A DNA stretch of 64,000 bases. Source: Bedellia somnulentella. Taxonomy: Eukaryota > Arthropoda > Insecta > Lepidoptera > Bedelliidae. A model generated the notes under the pieces. The model did not search any database and was not told where the DNA came from. It worked only from the letters and a program-made list of their open reading frames with translations. Shown piece after piece: positions 1-10,726 of this stretch. The translations under genes were made by a program, and so were the position numbers. Position 1 is the first letter of the stretch; the number at the start of each line of letters is the position of its first letter. The DNA is taken from contig OY755171.1 of the NCBI GenBank assembly GCA_963576735.1, positions 4,960,001-5,024,000 on the forward strand, read 5' to 3'.

Positions 1-2189
1 TACATACTTATTTATCTGCATTTTGTTACTATTGAAAACGATTTATATTTTTGCCGAACTAATTATAAATAAGGCTGAAATATTAATTTTCCCTAACTTA
101 CCTGTACCTATGTGTGATAAATTGAAAATATTATTTTCAGAGAGATGAGGGGGAATTAGTCGTTGTACAAAGAATTCAAGATGTCGTGTCTCCACTGGAA
201 CAAGAGGTACAAACTAATCAAGAAGATGTTATTGATGAAGGACTGCAAGTTCGTTCCAATCGTCCTACTCCTGTTCGTCGTCGGCGCGCCACTCAACGTA
301 ATGTTAGTGTATCTGCTACATCATCTTCAGGTAACTGGAATGTAGAAGTTACTGAATTAGAAAGAGAATTGTTTATTGGGCACCTTCTTCGAACAAAACA
401 GTCTCAACTGTTTGACACTAATACAACAGTGTTCACCATTTTTCGTAGTATTATTACTGATGAAGTGATCAAATTAATGACTGAACAGACAAATTTATAT
501 GCGGAACGATTGAAAGAAGAAGCTACTTTACCGCACAGTCGGATAAGAAGATGGTATAATGTTGATGAGCAAGAAATGCTAAAATTTATTGGGGTAATCC
601 TTTTGACTGGTTTGATATCCTACCCTACATTAGAAAGCTACTGGAAATCTGATATTCTGTATCATCACCCCCTTCTTCATCAGATAGGTATGTCATACAA
701 CAGATTTGTGTTGTTGTTGCGTTGTTGGCACTTTGCAGACAATTTGTTACCTAATATTGCTGGAGATAGGATTTACAAAATAAGACCATTCCTAAATATG
801 GTTTTGGGCAACATCAGAAATATTTATACTGCAGACGAAGTTCTTGTGGTGGACGAATCCATGGTCAGTTTTCGTGGAAGGCTTCTTTTCAGACAGTATA
901 TACCATCCAAAGCACACAAGTATGGCATAAAGATTTACAAGCTGTGTACAGCTGACGGTTATACTTTAGGATACCAGATATATTACGGTGAAAGCGAGCA
1001 AGTTTATGGCCTTGATACCTCTGGAAGCATTGTAATAAAATTAGCTGAAGAATATCTTGATGAGGGGCGACTGATGGTTACAGATAATTTTTACACAAGT
1101 ATTCCACTGGCAGAATTCTTAAAAAATCGTAAAACCGATTTATTGGGTACAGTCAATAAAAAAAGAAGAGGACTTCCTAAAGAAGTTATTCAGGCTCCGT
1201 TGCGTGCTGGAGAAATATCCGTGCAACAAAGAAACAAAGTTACAGTTCTCAAGTGGCATGATAAACGTGATGTAACAATGCTTTCAACATGTCATGGAAA
1301 GGAGATGGCTATGAGTGGTGGAAGAAATCCCAAATTGAAACCTCGTATGCTACTAGATTACAACAAAGGAAAAAAAGGAATTGACTTAGCTGACCAACTT
1401 GCTAGCTACAATAGTCCAATTAGGAAAACTGTAATTTGGTATAAGAAGATTGCGATCGATTTGTTGTCCATTTCCATCGTAAATTCTATGATTATTTATA
1501 ACGAATTTCATCCCCAGAAGAAAGATAAATGTACAATTTTATCAGCCTACGAGCAAATAATAAAGTCACTTTTAGATGTACCAGAAATTGCAACGGTATC
1601 ACAACAGGTGCGACTACCACCAAGGTCCAGTCCACGATCGCCTGCTCAACCTGGACCTTCCAGATCCTCAAGTTCTTCGCAACATTTTTTGATAGATCTG
1701 CCAAAATATTCTGGTAAAAAAGCAATTAGAAAACGATGCGTTGGATGCTACAAAAGATTGCTTGACGAAGGTCATTCCACTTCCTCTGCAAGAATCAAGG
1801 CTAAGAAGGTACATCAACAGTGCAAGACCTGTAAAAAAGGCTATTGCTACTTTTGCTTCGAACAATCCCATAAATAATTGTGTTATTATTCGTATTTATA
1901 TATAAGTTTTTTTTTTTATTTGAGTAAAAATAAAAAAATAACCAAGCTAGTTTAGATTTTTGTTTTATTGCCCCAAAAAAATAAAAAAACCTAGATTGTT
2001 TTTAATGTATTGTATGTGTTTTTTTCCGTTCATACGTCCACAGTTAATACAGATCTCTATTGACAAGTTCAAGCTGAAAAACGATGTATCAAGTTGTATG
2101 TGACCAATGACCCAAAAGGGGAGTCACGAACTTGTCACTATAAATTGTCGTGACCCACCAGATGGGTCATGGGACAGTGAACGTGTTAA
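1..2189 (+). mobile_element. piggyBac-like transposon, right part
   Basis: The left end lies outside the window. Downstream of the transposase stop (1877) comes an AT-rich stretch, then a terminal region rich in small inverted repeats: TCACGA...TCGTGA around 2116-2150 and GACCCA...TGGGTC around 2151-2168. It ends in acagtgaacgtg followed by TTAA at 2186-2189, the target typical of this superfamily. The left TIR would be needed to prove the boundary. Confidence 0.75.
141..1877 (+). CDS. piggyBac-like transposase, main exon
   Basis: DDE/DDD transposase that cuts and pastes its own element at TTAA sites in the nucleus. The frame is open from the codon after a splice-acceptor-like site (ttattttcag, ends 140) to the stop at 1875-1877. 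There is no in-frame ATG near the start; GTG at 186 gives 563 codons, so the N-terminus is probably supplied by an upstream exon. Numbering from 186: the catalytic acidic residues fall at D223 (VVDESM), D300 (TDNFYTS) and D400/D403 (KGIDLADQ), the same order and spacing style as piggyBac D268/D346/D447/D450. A serine/proline linker (about 474-498) leads to a C-terminal cysteine-rich zinc-binding domain (C518, C521, C546, C549, C554, C557, H562). No frameshift or internal stop is seen, so the protein could be functional or domesticated. Confidence 0.93.
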   Translation, partial: RDEGELVVVQRIQDVVSPLEQEVQTNQEDVIDEGLQVRSNRPTPVRRRRATQRNVSVSATSSSGNWNVEVTELERELFIGHLLRTKQSQLFDTNTTVFTIFRSIITDEVIKLMTEQTNLYAERLKEEATLPHSRIRRWYNVDEQEMLKFIGVILLTGLISYPTLESYWKSDILYHHPLLHQIGMSYNRFVLLLRCWHFADNLLPNIAGDRIYKIRPFLNMVLGNIRNIYTADEVLVVDESMVSFRGRLLFRQYIPSKAHKYGIKIYKLCTADGYTLGYQIYYGESEQVYGLDTSGSIVIKLAEEYLDEGRLMVTDNFYTSIPLAEFLKNRKTDLLGTVNKKRRGLPKEVIQAPLRAGEISVQQRNKVTVLKWHDKRDVTMLSTCHGKEMAMSGGRNPKLKPRMLLDYNKGKKGIDLADQLASYNSPIRKTVIWYKKIAIDLLSISIVNSMIIYNEFHPQKKDKCTILSAYEQIIKSLLDVPEIATVSQQVRLPPRSSPRSPAQPGPSRSSSSSQHFLIDLPKYSGKKAIRKRCVGCYKRLLDEGHSTSSARIKAKKVHQQCKTCKKGYCYFCFEQSHK

Positions 2190-2495
2190 ATCTAAAAATT
2201 AACTTATTCTATTATAGGTTTATCTTACACAAAAATTTAATTTACAACATACAAATTTTTATAAATAATTTTATCTATCGATTATGATAATATGTTTAGA
2301 TACATAATAAAGAAATAATATATAATTATATATAAGACTATATATTTGTACAATAAATAAGCATACATATCGTTTTGTTACCTATCATATGATATAATAT
2401 TTAATATTAAATAAATAAAAATAAAAATATTATCTTGTAGTACCTATAAAATTTATAGTAAAGCAGTATATAATAATTCTATATTTTCATATACT
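2190..2495. other. AT-rich 3' flank of LINE-3
   Basis: Lies between the TTAA of the piggyBac-like element and the stop codon of the minus-strand LINE. It is presumably the LINE 3' UTR. I could not fix the LINE's 3' terminus or a target duplication. Confidence 0.4.
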
Positions 2496-5444
2496 TTATT
2501 TAATTATAATAAATAACTCCTCAGTATCAGTGTAGTTTAGATTAAGAAGCCAATCCTTCAACTGCTTCTTTGCCTTCAGCATCGTGGAGTTTTTAATATC
2601 GCAGTGTTGGAGGACCTGGTTGTATATATAAGGATGCAGAAACTTTGGAAATCTTTGGGCAAAACTAGTATTAATCGCTGGAACTTGCAGTTTAAATGTT
2701 CTTTTACGTAGCATGTTAGCGTATTCTGGGGAGTTAATTGTTTCACGATGTTTAAGTAAACTTATTCTGAGAATAAAAAGACGGCGGACAGATAGAACCC
2801 GGCACTCTTTATAAAGATCGGTTGTGGGGAATCTTCTGGGCTTCTTAATCATGACCTTAAGGATGGAACGTTGTGCTCTTTCCAGTGGAAGCATGTGTGT
2901 TTTTGAGGACCCTCCCCAGCATGTGATGCAATATCCCAAGATAGATTGACATAGAGCAGTATATACGTTAATGAGGGTACTTTTGTCGGCACTACGTCGG
3001 AGTTCTCGCATTATGTTAATAAGTTTTCTGGCTCTTCCTGAAATATATTCAATATGTTTTACAAAGTTTAGTTTTTCGTCTAAAATTATCCCTAGATATT
3101 TAATTGATTCTACTCTTTCTATCACGTTGCAGCCACATTTTTCGACTGATTGGTTACAAGTGTGCATCTTTAGGGAGAGGGTTGAGCAGGGTTCTGAAGC
3201 TTTGGTCTTATGAAAGCTTAGGTATTTGGTTTTCGATACATTTAAAGTTAAGAGATTATTGCTCAGCCACTTGGCCGCTCTACCAAGACCCAGTTCGGCA
3301 CGTTTGTATGTCTCATCCCAATTATCGCCAGTGAAGAGAAAGGCTGTGTCATCGGCATAACAAATGGTTTCGATGTTTTCAGATAGCGATAATGCTTTAC
3401 TCATGTCGTTTATGTAAATTATGAAAAGTGTCGGGCCCAAAATGCTACCTTGCGGTACTCCAAAGTCGATGGAAGAAGGGTCACTCGAAAGATCTCCTAT
3501 TTTTACGAGCTGTTTTCTGTTTGTGAGGTAACTTTGAAACCATTGAAGAGCTTGCCCTCTTATTCCAAGATTTTCCAGTTTTTGTGTGAGTATTGGAATC
3601 GAAACCGTGTCGAAGGCTTTTGCGAGATCAAGAAACACACCTAGGCAGCATTTTCTTTGATCTAAGTTAGTTGAGACTGAGTTTAGAAGCATGGTGACCG
3701 CATGCTCCGTTGAGTGTCCACGTCTGAAGCCAAACTGAGAGGGTGATAGAAAGTTGTTGTTCTCTAAATAATTCATCAGCCTAAGATTAACAATTTTTTC
3801 AAGTAGCTTAGAGAGGACTGATTGTAGTGAAATAGGCCTGTAATTTGATGGTAAGCTCTTATCACCTGCTTTGTATATAGGAGTGACTGCTGCAGTTTTC
3901 CAGACTTCAGGAAAGCATCCATTGGCAAGGCTGAGATTACAGACGTGTGTGAGAGGTTCTACTATGTATGCTTTGATACTCTTTAATAGGAGGGTTTTGA
4001 TTTGGTCGAGTCCTGGTGCACTTTCGTTTCTTAACTGCATTATAAATGAGGATATTTCTTTTGGGTCGGTAGGTTTAAGAAAGAAAGAGCATAATGGGGG
4101 TGAGACGTCTTTTGCTAAAGTTGCCAGCTCCAATTCAGTTTTCCCTAGTTTTGAGATAATTTTATCCGCCAAATTTGCGCCTAGGGTTGCAAAGTAATTA
4201 TTACAGTGGTTTAATGAATCTTTTGTATTGTCATATTTTGTAATGAGTTCAGTCGCCGAGTTGTGTTTTGGAGATATATCACAGATTGACTTTATTGCCT
4301 TCCAAAGCTTTTTAGGATGCTCCTTTCCTTCTTCGAGAAGTTGCTTTTCGTAACGTGTTTTTATTTTTCTGAGTAAACTATTACAGAAGTTTCTGTACCT
4401 GGTAAAAACGAGCTTTGCTGTGGCGTTATTTGGTGATTTTCTTGATTTAAGGTGAAGGCGGTCTCTGTGCTTCATACAGCGAATCAAGCCAGGAGTTATC
4501 CATGGCTTGCAGTTAAACTTTGACCGGCTGACTGTGATAAGTTGAGTATTGAGGTCTATGGATTCTTTAATTATATCTGACAACTTATTCGCAGCCTGAT
4601 TGACATCGCAGGAAGTAGTGACCTCTGACCAATCAACAGTTTCTAAATGGGTAGCTACGGCACCATAGTCTGTCTTAAGTATTTCTCGTTTGCGGTTGGG
4701 ATTACGGTGATTTGTGTCAATGAAAGCCATTGGAAGGTCGTGGTCAGATATGGATGCCTTACATACAATTGCTTCCGTTTTACTTTTGCTTTTTATGAGT
4801 ATGTGATCTAAGCATGCGGTATCTCTGGTTGGTATAGTAATTAATGGTAACAACCCATATTCAGCTGTGGTGCATAAGTATTCAGCTTTCTTCATATCAT
4901 TTGCTTCTGGTAAAATGTTTATATTTATATCTCCTGCAAGTATAATGTTTTGTTTATCTGTGTGTAATTTGAGAAGGTTGTCTAGGGATTCAATAAAATT
5001 ATCGGTTTGTGAGAAAGATGGAGATCTATAGATAGCGAAAATAGTAAAATCATTTGCCAATTTCAGGCAAAGACAGTCAGCTTCGGCAAACAAAGGCTCG
5101 TTTACAATTGCTTGCAATTCGTTCCTAGCGTAAACTATTACACCTCCGTTCTGGTTTGTATATTTAGTAGTGTGATAGTGAGTGTAGCCTTCCATAGACT
5201 TAATGTGGGGATTCTTTCCAAGCCAGCATTCAGTCAGCACTATCACATCGTAAGTTATGTCTAGTCGTTTTAGTAAAGTCAGAAAGTTTGTAAAGTTGCA
5301 GTTGTGGCTTCTAATGTTACACAGCAGTATTTTAAAATCGTGATTATTCTGCAGTAAACCTTTGCATTCTTCAGCATATTCTAATGCGTGACACGGCGCG
5401 ACTAAAGTATTATCAATATCCGAAACAATATCTAGAGTGGTCAT
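2496..5444 (-). CDS. LINE-3 endonuclease/reverse transcriptase (CR1/Jockey-type)
   Basis: ORF2-type protein of a non-LTR retrotransposon, 982 residues, uninterrupted. The N-terminal APE-like endonuclease (about 36-245) shows CNIR near 42-45, TECW at 71-74, AGDININ at 170-176 and SDHD at 233-236. The reverse transcriptase core (about 470-760) shows YRPISL near 535-540, FGFRRGHST near 571-579, DLAKAFD at 606-612, GVPQGSILGP at 662-671 and the catalytic YADD at 696-699. No ORF1 (gag-like) frame lies upstream, because sequence of duplicated unit A begins within about 30 bp of the ORF start. The copy is therefore 5'-truncated or ORF1-less. The RT type recalls CR1/Jockey-group elements; the exact clade is not certain. 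Confidence 0.93.
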   Translation of the reverse strand: MTTLDIVSDIDNTLVAPCHALEYAEECKGLLQNNHDFKILLCNIRSHNCNFTNFLTLLKRLDITYDVIVLTECWLGKNPHIKSMEGYTHYHTTKYTNQNGGVIVYARNELQAIVNEPLFAEADCLCLKLANDFTIFAIYRSPSFSQTDNFIESLDNLLKLHTDKQNIILAGDININILPEANDMKKAEYLCTTAEYGLLPLITIPTRDTACLDHILIKSKSKTEAIVCKASISDHDLPMAFIDTNHRNPNRKREILKTDYGAVATHLETVDWSEVTTSCDVNQAANKLSDIIKESIDLNTQLITVSRSKFNCKPWITPGLIRCMKHRDRLHLKSRKSPNNATAKLVFTRYRNFCNSLLRKIKTRYEKQLLEEGKEHPKKLWKAIKSICDISPKHNSATELITKYDNTKDSLNHCNNYFATLGANLADKIISKLGKTELELATLAKDVSPPLCSFFLKPTDPKEISSFIMQLRNESAPGLDQIKTLLLKSIKAYIVEPLTHVCNLSLANGCFPEVWKTAAVTPIYKAGDKSLPSNYRPISLQSVLSKLLEKIVNLRLMNYLENNNFLSPSQFGFRRGHSTEHAVTMLLNSVSTNLDQRKCCLGVFLDLAKAFDTVSIPILTQKLENLGIRGQALQWFQSYLTNRKQLVKIGDLSSDPSSIDFGVPQGSILGPTLFIIYINDMSKALSLSENIETICYADDTAFLFTGDNWDETYKRAELGLGRAAKWLSNNLLTLNVSKTKYLSFHKTKASEPCSTLSLKMHTCNQSVEKCGCNVIERVESIKYLGIILDEKLNFVKHIEYISGRARKLINIMRELRRSADKSTLINVYTALCQSILGYCITCWGGSSKTHMLPLERAQRSILKVMIKKPRRFPTTDLYKECRVLSVRRLFILRISLLKHRETINSPEYANMLRKRTFKLQVPAINTSFAQRFPKFLHPYIYNQVLQHCDIKNSTMLKAKKQLKDWLLNLNYTDTEELFIIIK

Positions 5445-5473
5445 TTGTCATATATAATCATTCATTACTATAA

Positions 5474-5520
5474 TTTGTGGCATAAGTTCCCATCCGGGTT
5501 AGCCTAGACCATTAATCGCC
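5474..5520 (-). mobile_element. Old LINE-1 3'-end fragment
   Basis: Reads gttcccatccgggttagcc then gaccattaatcgcca, a decayed match to the LINE-1 3' terminus. The same relic opens unit B (18118-18170), so it predates the duplication. Confidence 0.5.
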
Positions 5521-5714
5521 ATTAAAATCTTGGAAAATATTCAGCTTTATTACATTAATTTCTATTTCCATACATGTCTTTTTACTTTTCATACCGGAGA
5601 GCACCTAATTATAAGCAAATATCAACAACAACAACATGACAAACAAAAAAAAAATTGGACCCCACTAAAATACCTGGCAACCGGTAAACAAAACGGAGGA
5701 GCGAACTGTTAATT

Positions 5715-5966
5715 TGTTTCCATCAAGGAAATTGCATGGGAAAAGGAGTGAAGACGACCGTCGTGAAAAGCTTTGTTGCTCTTGAATTATTTATTTACCA
5801 GAATTTTGTCATTCCCAGACGAAACGCGCATTTAACGCAAGTAATTGAATTGTTGATAATTGAAGTTCGCTTTTCTAGGTTTTCAGCTCGAGTGTCTCAA
5901 AACGACTCTGTTGTTTTAATGTCTAGTAATTTTAGAGTGTTCTTTCGAAGTCTGCTTAAATGTTAA
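5715..5966. other. Strongly conserved block of unit A, not clearly coding
   Basis: About 240 bp that is nearly identical to 18343-18584, much better kept than its surroundings. Open frames exist on both strands, but a 4-bp indel shifts the plus frame between copies, a TGA interrupts the minus frame in this copy, and most substitutions are replacements in either reading. It may be a promoter, 5' UTR or other non-coding functional DNA of the duplicated gene. Confidence 0.4.
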
Positions 5967-6218
5967 TGAATATTTATTCAGTTACATTTGCGTTTATATA
6001 TTTTTTAATAATTGTTGACCGTAAATTTTAGAATTACAAATACATGGAAATGACGTTTTTAAATGAAAACTTAGAGTTCAAGAAACAATCAGCGAAAGGC
6101 AAGAGTTAAAAAAGAATAAGAGTTGAAAAAATAATAATTGCAAAATGAAAAGTCGAACTAATTCTAAATATTTCAGATGGACTCAGACTTCTATGTCACG
6201 TAAAGAAACGAAATAGTG

Positions 6219-6440
6219 CTTTTCTAGAATAACACTACCCCATTTCTTCCGGTGGGTATACGTAGGAGGCAACTAACGGATTTGGAGCTTTTAAGGGATT
6301 TTTGGGCGATGTGGTTGGAGACCCATCACCGAAAACTTTTATTTTACCATCTCTACCCACTAAAATTCGCTGAGAAATTTCCAATTCCTTAGCTCTGGCT
6401 ACCCCTTATAGGGATTATATATGTATTTATGTATGTATGG
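6219..6440 (+). mobile_element. SINE-A copy
   Basis: Head agaataacactacccc, tail atgtatttatgtatgtatg. Absent from unit B at the same place, so it inserted after duplication or was lost there. Confidence 0.8.
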
Positions 6441-6721
6441 TAGAGATATTATAAATAAAATAATACAATCATCTATACCAATACCCTCAAAACTATTTTA
6501 ACTTATTCAATTAATAAGCAATGATTTTGTAGGATTAACCGCAAGTCAATTTCCGTGGAAATAGGGAGGAGGGAGGTATGATATTGATATAAGTTACAGA
6601 TTAACACAAATGCCTGGTTGGTAGACACCTTCCCTGAATTATTAATAGTTCAGACATAAATTAACTTCACATTTAACTGAGAAATAAAATGAAAGGAGTT
6701 CCTACAAATACACTATACTGT

Positions 6722-6941
6722 AAAATACATATACTCACGGCTATGAATCCCTAGAAGGGGTAGCCAGAGCTAAGAAATTAGAAATTCCTCAGCCACTTTG
6801 GAAAGTTAAGTGAGGAAAAGGTGGTCAAATAAAGGTTATTTGTGATGGGTCTTCAACCGCATCGCCAAAAAAATCCCTTAATAGCCCCAATACCGTTAGT
6901 CGCCTCTTAAGTTAACCCACCAGAAGAGATGGGGTAGTGAT
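6722..6941 (-). mobile_element. SINE-A copy
   Basis: Starts with tail complement acatatactcacggc and ends ggggtagtga. It forms a convergent cluster with the next copy. Confidence 0.8.
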
Positions 6942-6954
6942 TAATTTTTTTAAT

Positions 6955-7198
6955 AATACATACATACAAATAATGCTTACGGCTATAAATCCCAAATTTT
7001 TAACCAGAGCCTCGGAACAAAAATTCTGGAACAATTTTCGGAACTTGAGTGGTAAAAAGATTTTATAGTAAAAGTTTGTGGTGATTACTTTCCAACCGCA
7101 TCGCCCAAAAATCATTTAAAAATCCTCTATTACGTTAGTCGCCTGTTTCGATCACCCATAGAAAAAAATGGGGTAGTGCTATGCCGAAACTATACAGC
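6955..7198 (-). mobile_element. SINE-A copy, diverged
   Basis: Runs from the catacatacaaataatgc tail to the head complement gccgaaactatacagc. The middle is diverged but colinear with the family. Confidence 0.75.
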
Positions 7199-7751
7199 AT
7201 GAATTAATTATATTTTAGATTTTTTATATTTGTTTGTATAAGATTATTTAGATGTCACTTTGACTATAAAAATGAATTAAGGTTTCAACTTAAAACCTAC
7301 ACATCTTATCTCAAACTCAATATTATCACAGATAATATAATACTATACTAGTACAGATACCCAATCCCATACAACGAAATGTGATGTGCTTAAATACCCT
7401 TATTCGGCGGGCTATTTTTTAGTTCCTTATTGTTCGCTAGATGGCGATAAAAACAAAAACCAAATGATAACAAAGCACATCAAAAATCTTACTCGGCTAA
7501 TATTAGGAAATGGCGGCTGCGGGGCGCGCGGGGCGGGGGCGCCTCGGTAACACGACACAAGCGAGACAGATTTTATTACTTAATGACTGTCTTTCACTAA
7601 ATGTTAATTTGCAAATTTGCAAATATGGTCAAGGACAAAGACTAGGTCAAGGACAAAATCGTCGACAAGGCCAATTGCGTACGAGTATTACATCCGTTTG
7701 TAGATATTTTTGCTTGTAATGTTAACAGTGTCGTTGTCGATATTCTTCTCT
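7199..7751. other. Non-coding part of unit A with a small GC-rich patch
   Basis: 7200-7325 corresponds to the part of unit B that holds the 19431-19518 hairpin. 7504-7555 is a short G+C-rich patch followed by a GGTCAAGGACAAA direct repeat (about 7627 and 7645). A 69-codon ATG frame here has no recognisable features and I do not call it a gene. Confidence 0.4.
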
Positions 7752-7990
7752 GCTATGTGTCGGCTTAGAATAGCACTATCCCATTTCTTACCGTAATGGT
7801 TCGTAATAGACGGCTAAAGGTATTGGGGCTTTTGGGTGATTTTAAGGCGATTCTGTTGGGGACCCACCATCAAAAATCTTTGTTTTATTATCTTATCCCA
7901 ACACAAGTTCCGAAAAGTGGCGAACGAAATTTTTATTCCTAGGCTCTGGTTCCCCCTTCTAGGGATTTATAGCCGAAAATAAATGTGTGA
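7752..7990 (+). mobile_element. SINE-A copy
   Basis: Head gtgtcggcttagaatagcac, 3' end ctagggatttatagccg. The tail repeat has decayed. Confidence 0.75.
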
Positions 7991-8135
7991 ATAATGAACG
8001 ATATTCTGTTTATTAAAATAAAATAAACAGAATAAACACATTTATTTATTTAATAACATCGTGGAAGACGTATTCGTGCTGTAGTGGCGGCGTATAATAG
8101 CACTACGCCGCATCATTCCGTCAGTGAGGTATTGA

Positions 8136-8215
8136 GCGCTTGTGTCGAGATTTTTCTTTCCTTTATTTATTAGTTATTTATAATCCCCACATGAGGTTTA
8201 AATGATTTGAGTTGT
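8136..8215 (+). mobile_element. SINE-C tail fragment
   Basis: Carries tgtgtcgagatttttctttc and the ccccacatgaggttt motif found downstream of the tRNA-like part in the copies at 15.8, 29.2 and 46.6 kb. Confidence 0.65.
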
Positions 8216-8424
8216 TTAGTTTGAGGCATAGAATAAAGTTTGTGGCTGGAGGGTTTAATTTCATTGATTGGTTGGCGATGTGGTGATAGACCACAAATAT
8301 TTAATCAAAAAAATGTATCTTCCACAAGCTGACATTCCACAAGCATCTGTGGGTTTGTCGCATTCAAACTTCTGGTTATTACTATACTAAAATGTCAGCT
8401 CAAAATGGTATCATTTAATATTAT

Positions 8425-8774
8425 AACGTTCACGCCGAATATCCCCGAAAGGGTTGGCAGAGGTACTAATACTTCTGAACATCACGTGACTTTGTCACCT
8501 GGTGTTCAGAGTACCCACGTTTTGCATGGACAGTGTACTCACGTGATAGGGGGCAGGCCTATCGCCGTTTTGTACGAATACACTGTCACATGACTAAGTA
8601 CAACTCAGCCATGTGGGTTTCCTCACGATGTTTTCCCTCACCGTTAACAACCACGATAAATTAACCACACATATGTCTTTAGAAAAGACAAATTGGTGTA
8701 GGCCCGACCCAGGATTTGAACACTAGTCGTTTGCACGATAACCGAGTGTTCTACCCACTGGTCTATCACGGTTG
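8425..8774 (-). mobile_element. SINE-B, full-length copy
   Basis: About 350 bp. Read on the minus strand it begins with a tRNA-like head (ccgtgatagaccagtgg, A-box-like; gtgttcaaatcctggg, B-box-like) and ends cccgaaagggttggcag to gcgtgaacgtt in reverse order. Pol III transcription and LINE-supplied mobilisation are expected for such elements. Confidence 0.85.
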
Positions 8775-8995
8775 CTATCACTTAATATTATAAATTATAA
8801 TACATTATAATTAATTTTACTGGGTTATGTGGCTCGAATGCTAACCCATTTCCAAAATTAATGGTTCTTTTATAATCTATTCTCCACATAAAGCGGCTAA
8901 TAATTTGAAAATGTTGAAAGTATTATTAGAGAAGTATTAAAAAAAATCTATAGCTGGTTTCAACTGCAATCATACGGACATTTAACTCCAGCTCA

Positions 8996-9118
8996 AACGT
9001 TAACGCCGAATATCCCCGAACGGGGTCGGCAGTGGTATCAATACTTCCGATATTCACGTGACATTGTCACCGGGTGTTCAGAGTACCCACGTTCTACCCA
9101 CTGAGCTACTAAGCCGTC
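8996..9118 (-). mobile_element. SINE-B copy with internal deletion
   Basis: The 3' part runs to gagtacccacgtt and is then joined directly to the tRNA-head end ctacccactgagctac. About 230 bp of the middle are missing. Confidence 0.7.
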
Positions 9119-9326
9119 ATTAAACTACTAATTTTATTTTATCTAGGTACCTACGCGCTACACCTTCAGTACAGAATACTTATCCTATTTGTAAAAAGTA
9201 TTTATCAATCTTGCGTGATTATTATTATTTCTCATACCGTTGGAGTAACAGAAAATATAAATCTCATTGTTTAATCATCATGCAAAATGCTGTATACCTG
9301 GCTGTTTTAAAAAAAAAAACATTATT

Positions 9327-9382
9327 ACATACATAAATATACTTACGACTATTAATCCCTAGAAGGGGTAGCCAAAGCTTCG
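9327..9382 (-). mobile_element. SINE-A 3'-end fragment
   Basis: Only the tail and about 40 bp remain (acttacgactattaatccc, agaaggggtagcc). Confidence 0.65.
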
Positions 9383-9417
9383 AAAAAGTCAATCATTGAG
9401 TTAATAATATTGATTCA

Positions 9418-9466
9418 AACGTTCACACCGCAAATCCCTGACGGTAGTGCAGGCAGGGGTACTAAC
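9418..9466 (-). mobile_element. SINE-B 3'-end fragment
   Basis: aacgttcacaccgcaaatcc and ggcaggggtactaac match the terminal 45 bp of SINE-B. Confidence 0.6.
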
Positions 9467-9512
9467 ACAAAAAAACAACTTTCTACAACAAAGTACTAAC
9501 AGATATAAAAAT

Positions 9513-9748
9513 AACATACATACATATACTCACGGCTATAAATCCCAAGAAGGGGTAGCCAGAGCTTCAGAGCTAGAAACTCCTCAGTCACATTTAAAAG
9601 TTGATAGGGGAGAAAATGGTATAAATAAATTATCGTTAGTGATGGGCCTCCAAAAATCCCTTAAAAGCCCCAATACCGTAAGTCGCCCCTTACGTTCAGC
9701 CATCGGAAGAAATGGGGAAGCGACATTCTAAGCCGACACTACACGGCT
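9513..9748 (-). mobile_element. SINE-A copy
   Basis: Complete, from acatacatacatatactcac to agccgacactacacggc. Confidence 0.85.
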
Positions 9749-9818
9749 AAAAAATAGTGATAAGAATTGGAACAAGGTTATTTTTGAGCGATACGGCAGG
9801 AATTAAAATTACATGTAG

Positions 9819-9895
9819 ATTCTCACGCCGTTAGTTCACATTGGGATAGTTAGAGACTATCGATCGCCACTTTGTACGGCCATGGCAAACTTGGG
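9819..9895 (-). mobile_element. LINE-1 3'-end fragment
   Basis: Short 5'-truncated copy: tctcacgccgttagttcac, then gactatcgatcgccactttg, the complement of the last ~75 bp of LINE-1. Confidence 0.7.
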
Positions 9896-9924
9896 ACACT
9901 TGTCTTTTTAAGCACAGTCTCTTT

Positions 9925-10041
9925 TTGGTCCAAACGTGTACGCCGAGGTCGTTAAAAAATTAAAATCACTTAAAAAACCCCTATACCCCGTGACGTGAGT
10001 CGCCTCTTGCAATCACCCACGAGTAGTAATAGGGTAAGTCG
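9925..10041 (-). mobile_element. SINE-A 5'-half fragment
   Basis: Retains aaaatcacttaaaaaacccc, gagtcgcctcttgcaatcac and a decayed head; the 3' half is missing. Confidence 0.6.
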
Positions 10042-10726
10042 ACAATTATCATCAATTCGATTACTTGGGTGGACGCAAATCAAAACAAGTAAGATACGTC
10101 AATAAACACCATCTCAATTTGGCGCCATCTATTGTCAGTAGTTGAAATCACTAAACATTTTAGTTAAATAGATGTAGTTCTACAATAATCATTTGGGAAT
10201 ACAATTTCATAAAAAAGAAAATACAGTTTTTTTTATATTTTGCTTCTAATTGTAATAATTTATGTTTTATGGTATTAAGTGACAAAATAAATTACCATGT
10301 TATATTTATCTAACTGTCTTTTGGCTTTTTAAACGATTATTAGCCACTTTAAGTTTTTATTTTAAAAGTCGACTATATCTTAACTCCATCTATTGAGCGA
10401 AGAGGTAACTAAAAACATTTTGTATGAGATGGTATACCATGATATTATCATGTTGAAACTATGTATCGACATTAAAGATAATTTATTTGTTTGAAACTTA
10501 GTAAGTCTACAACTTTAGCATTTATCTCTTTATTATCTGTGTGCTCTTAAAAAGCCTTAAAAGCCCTTTTAAATCTTTATAAGTAGCTCATTGAAGTTTT
10601 CATAAAATGTGAATTATTAAGACGCAGATTATAGTTAATATTTTATATAAATCTTAAAGTGAGGCCAGGTTCTAAAAAAGTGTTTTTACAGACATTGAAA
10701 ATTTGCTGTTTAGCTGTCGAATTGAA
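10042..10726. other. Unit A non-coding DNA
   Basis: 10085-10430 has no counterpart in unit B. 10440-10680 matches 19560-19785, with its best part at 10510-10640. No supported gene. Confidence 0.4.

Noticed and set aside
5736..5966. Plus-strand 76-codon frame, with a similar 82-codon frame at 18336-18584
   Set aside because: A 4-bp indel moves the start frame between copies and nearly all substitutions are amino-acid changes; the minus strand is equally open. Not treated as a gene.
7510..7719. 69-codon frame starting MAAAGRAGRGRLG
   Set aside because: G+C-rich start then low-complexity GQGQ repeats; no counterpart in unit B and no splice support.
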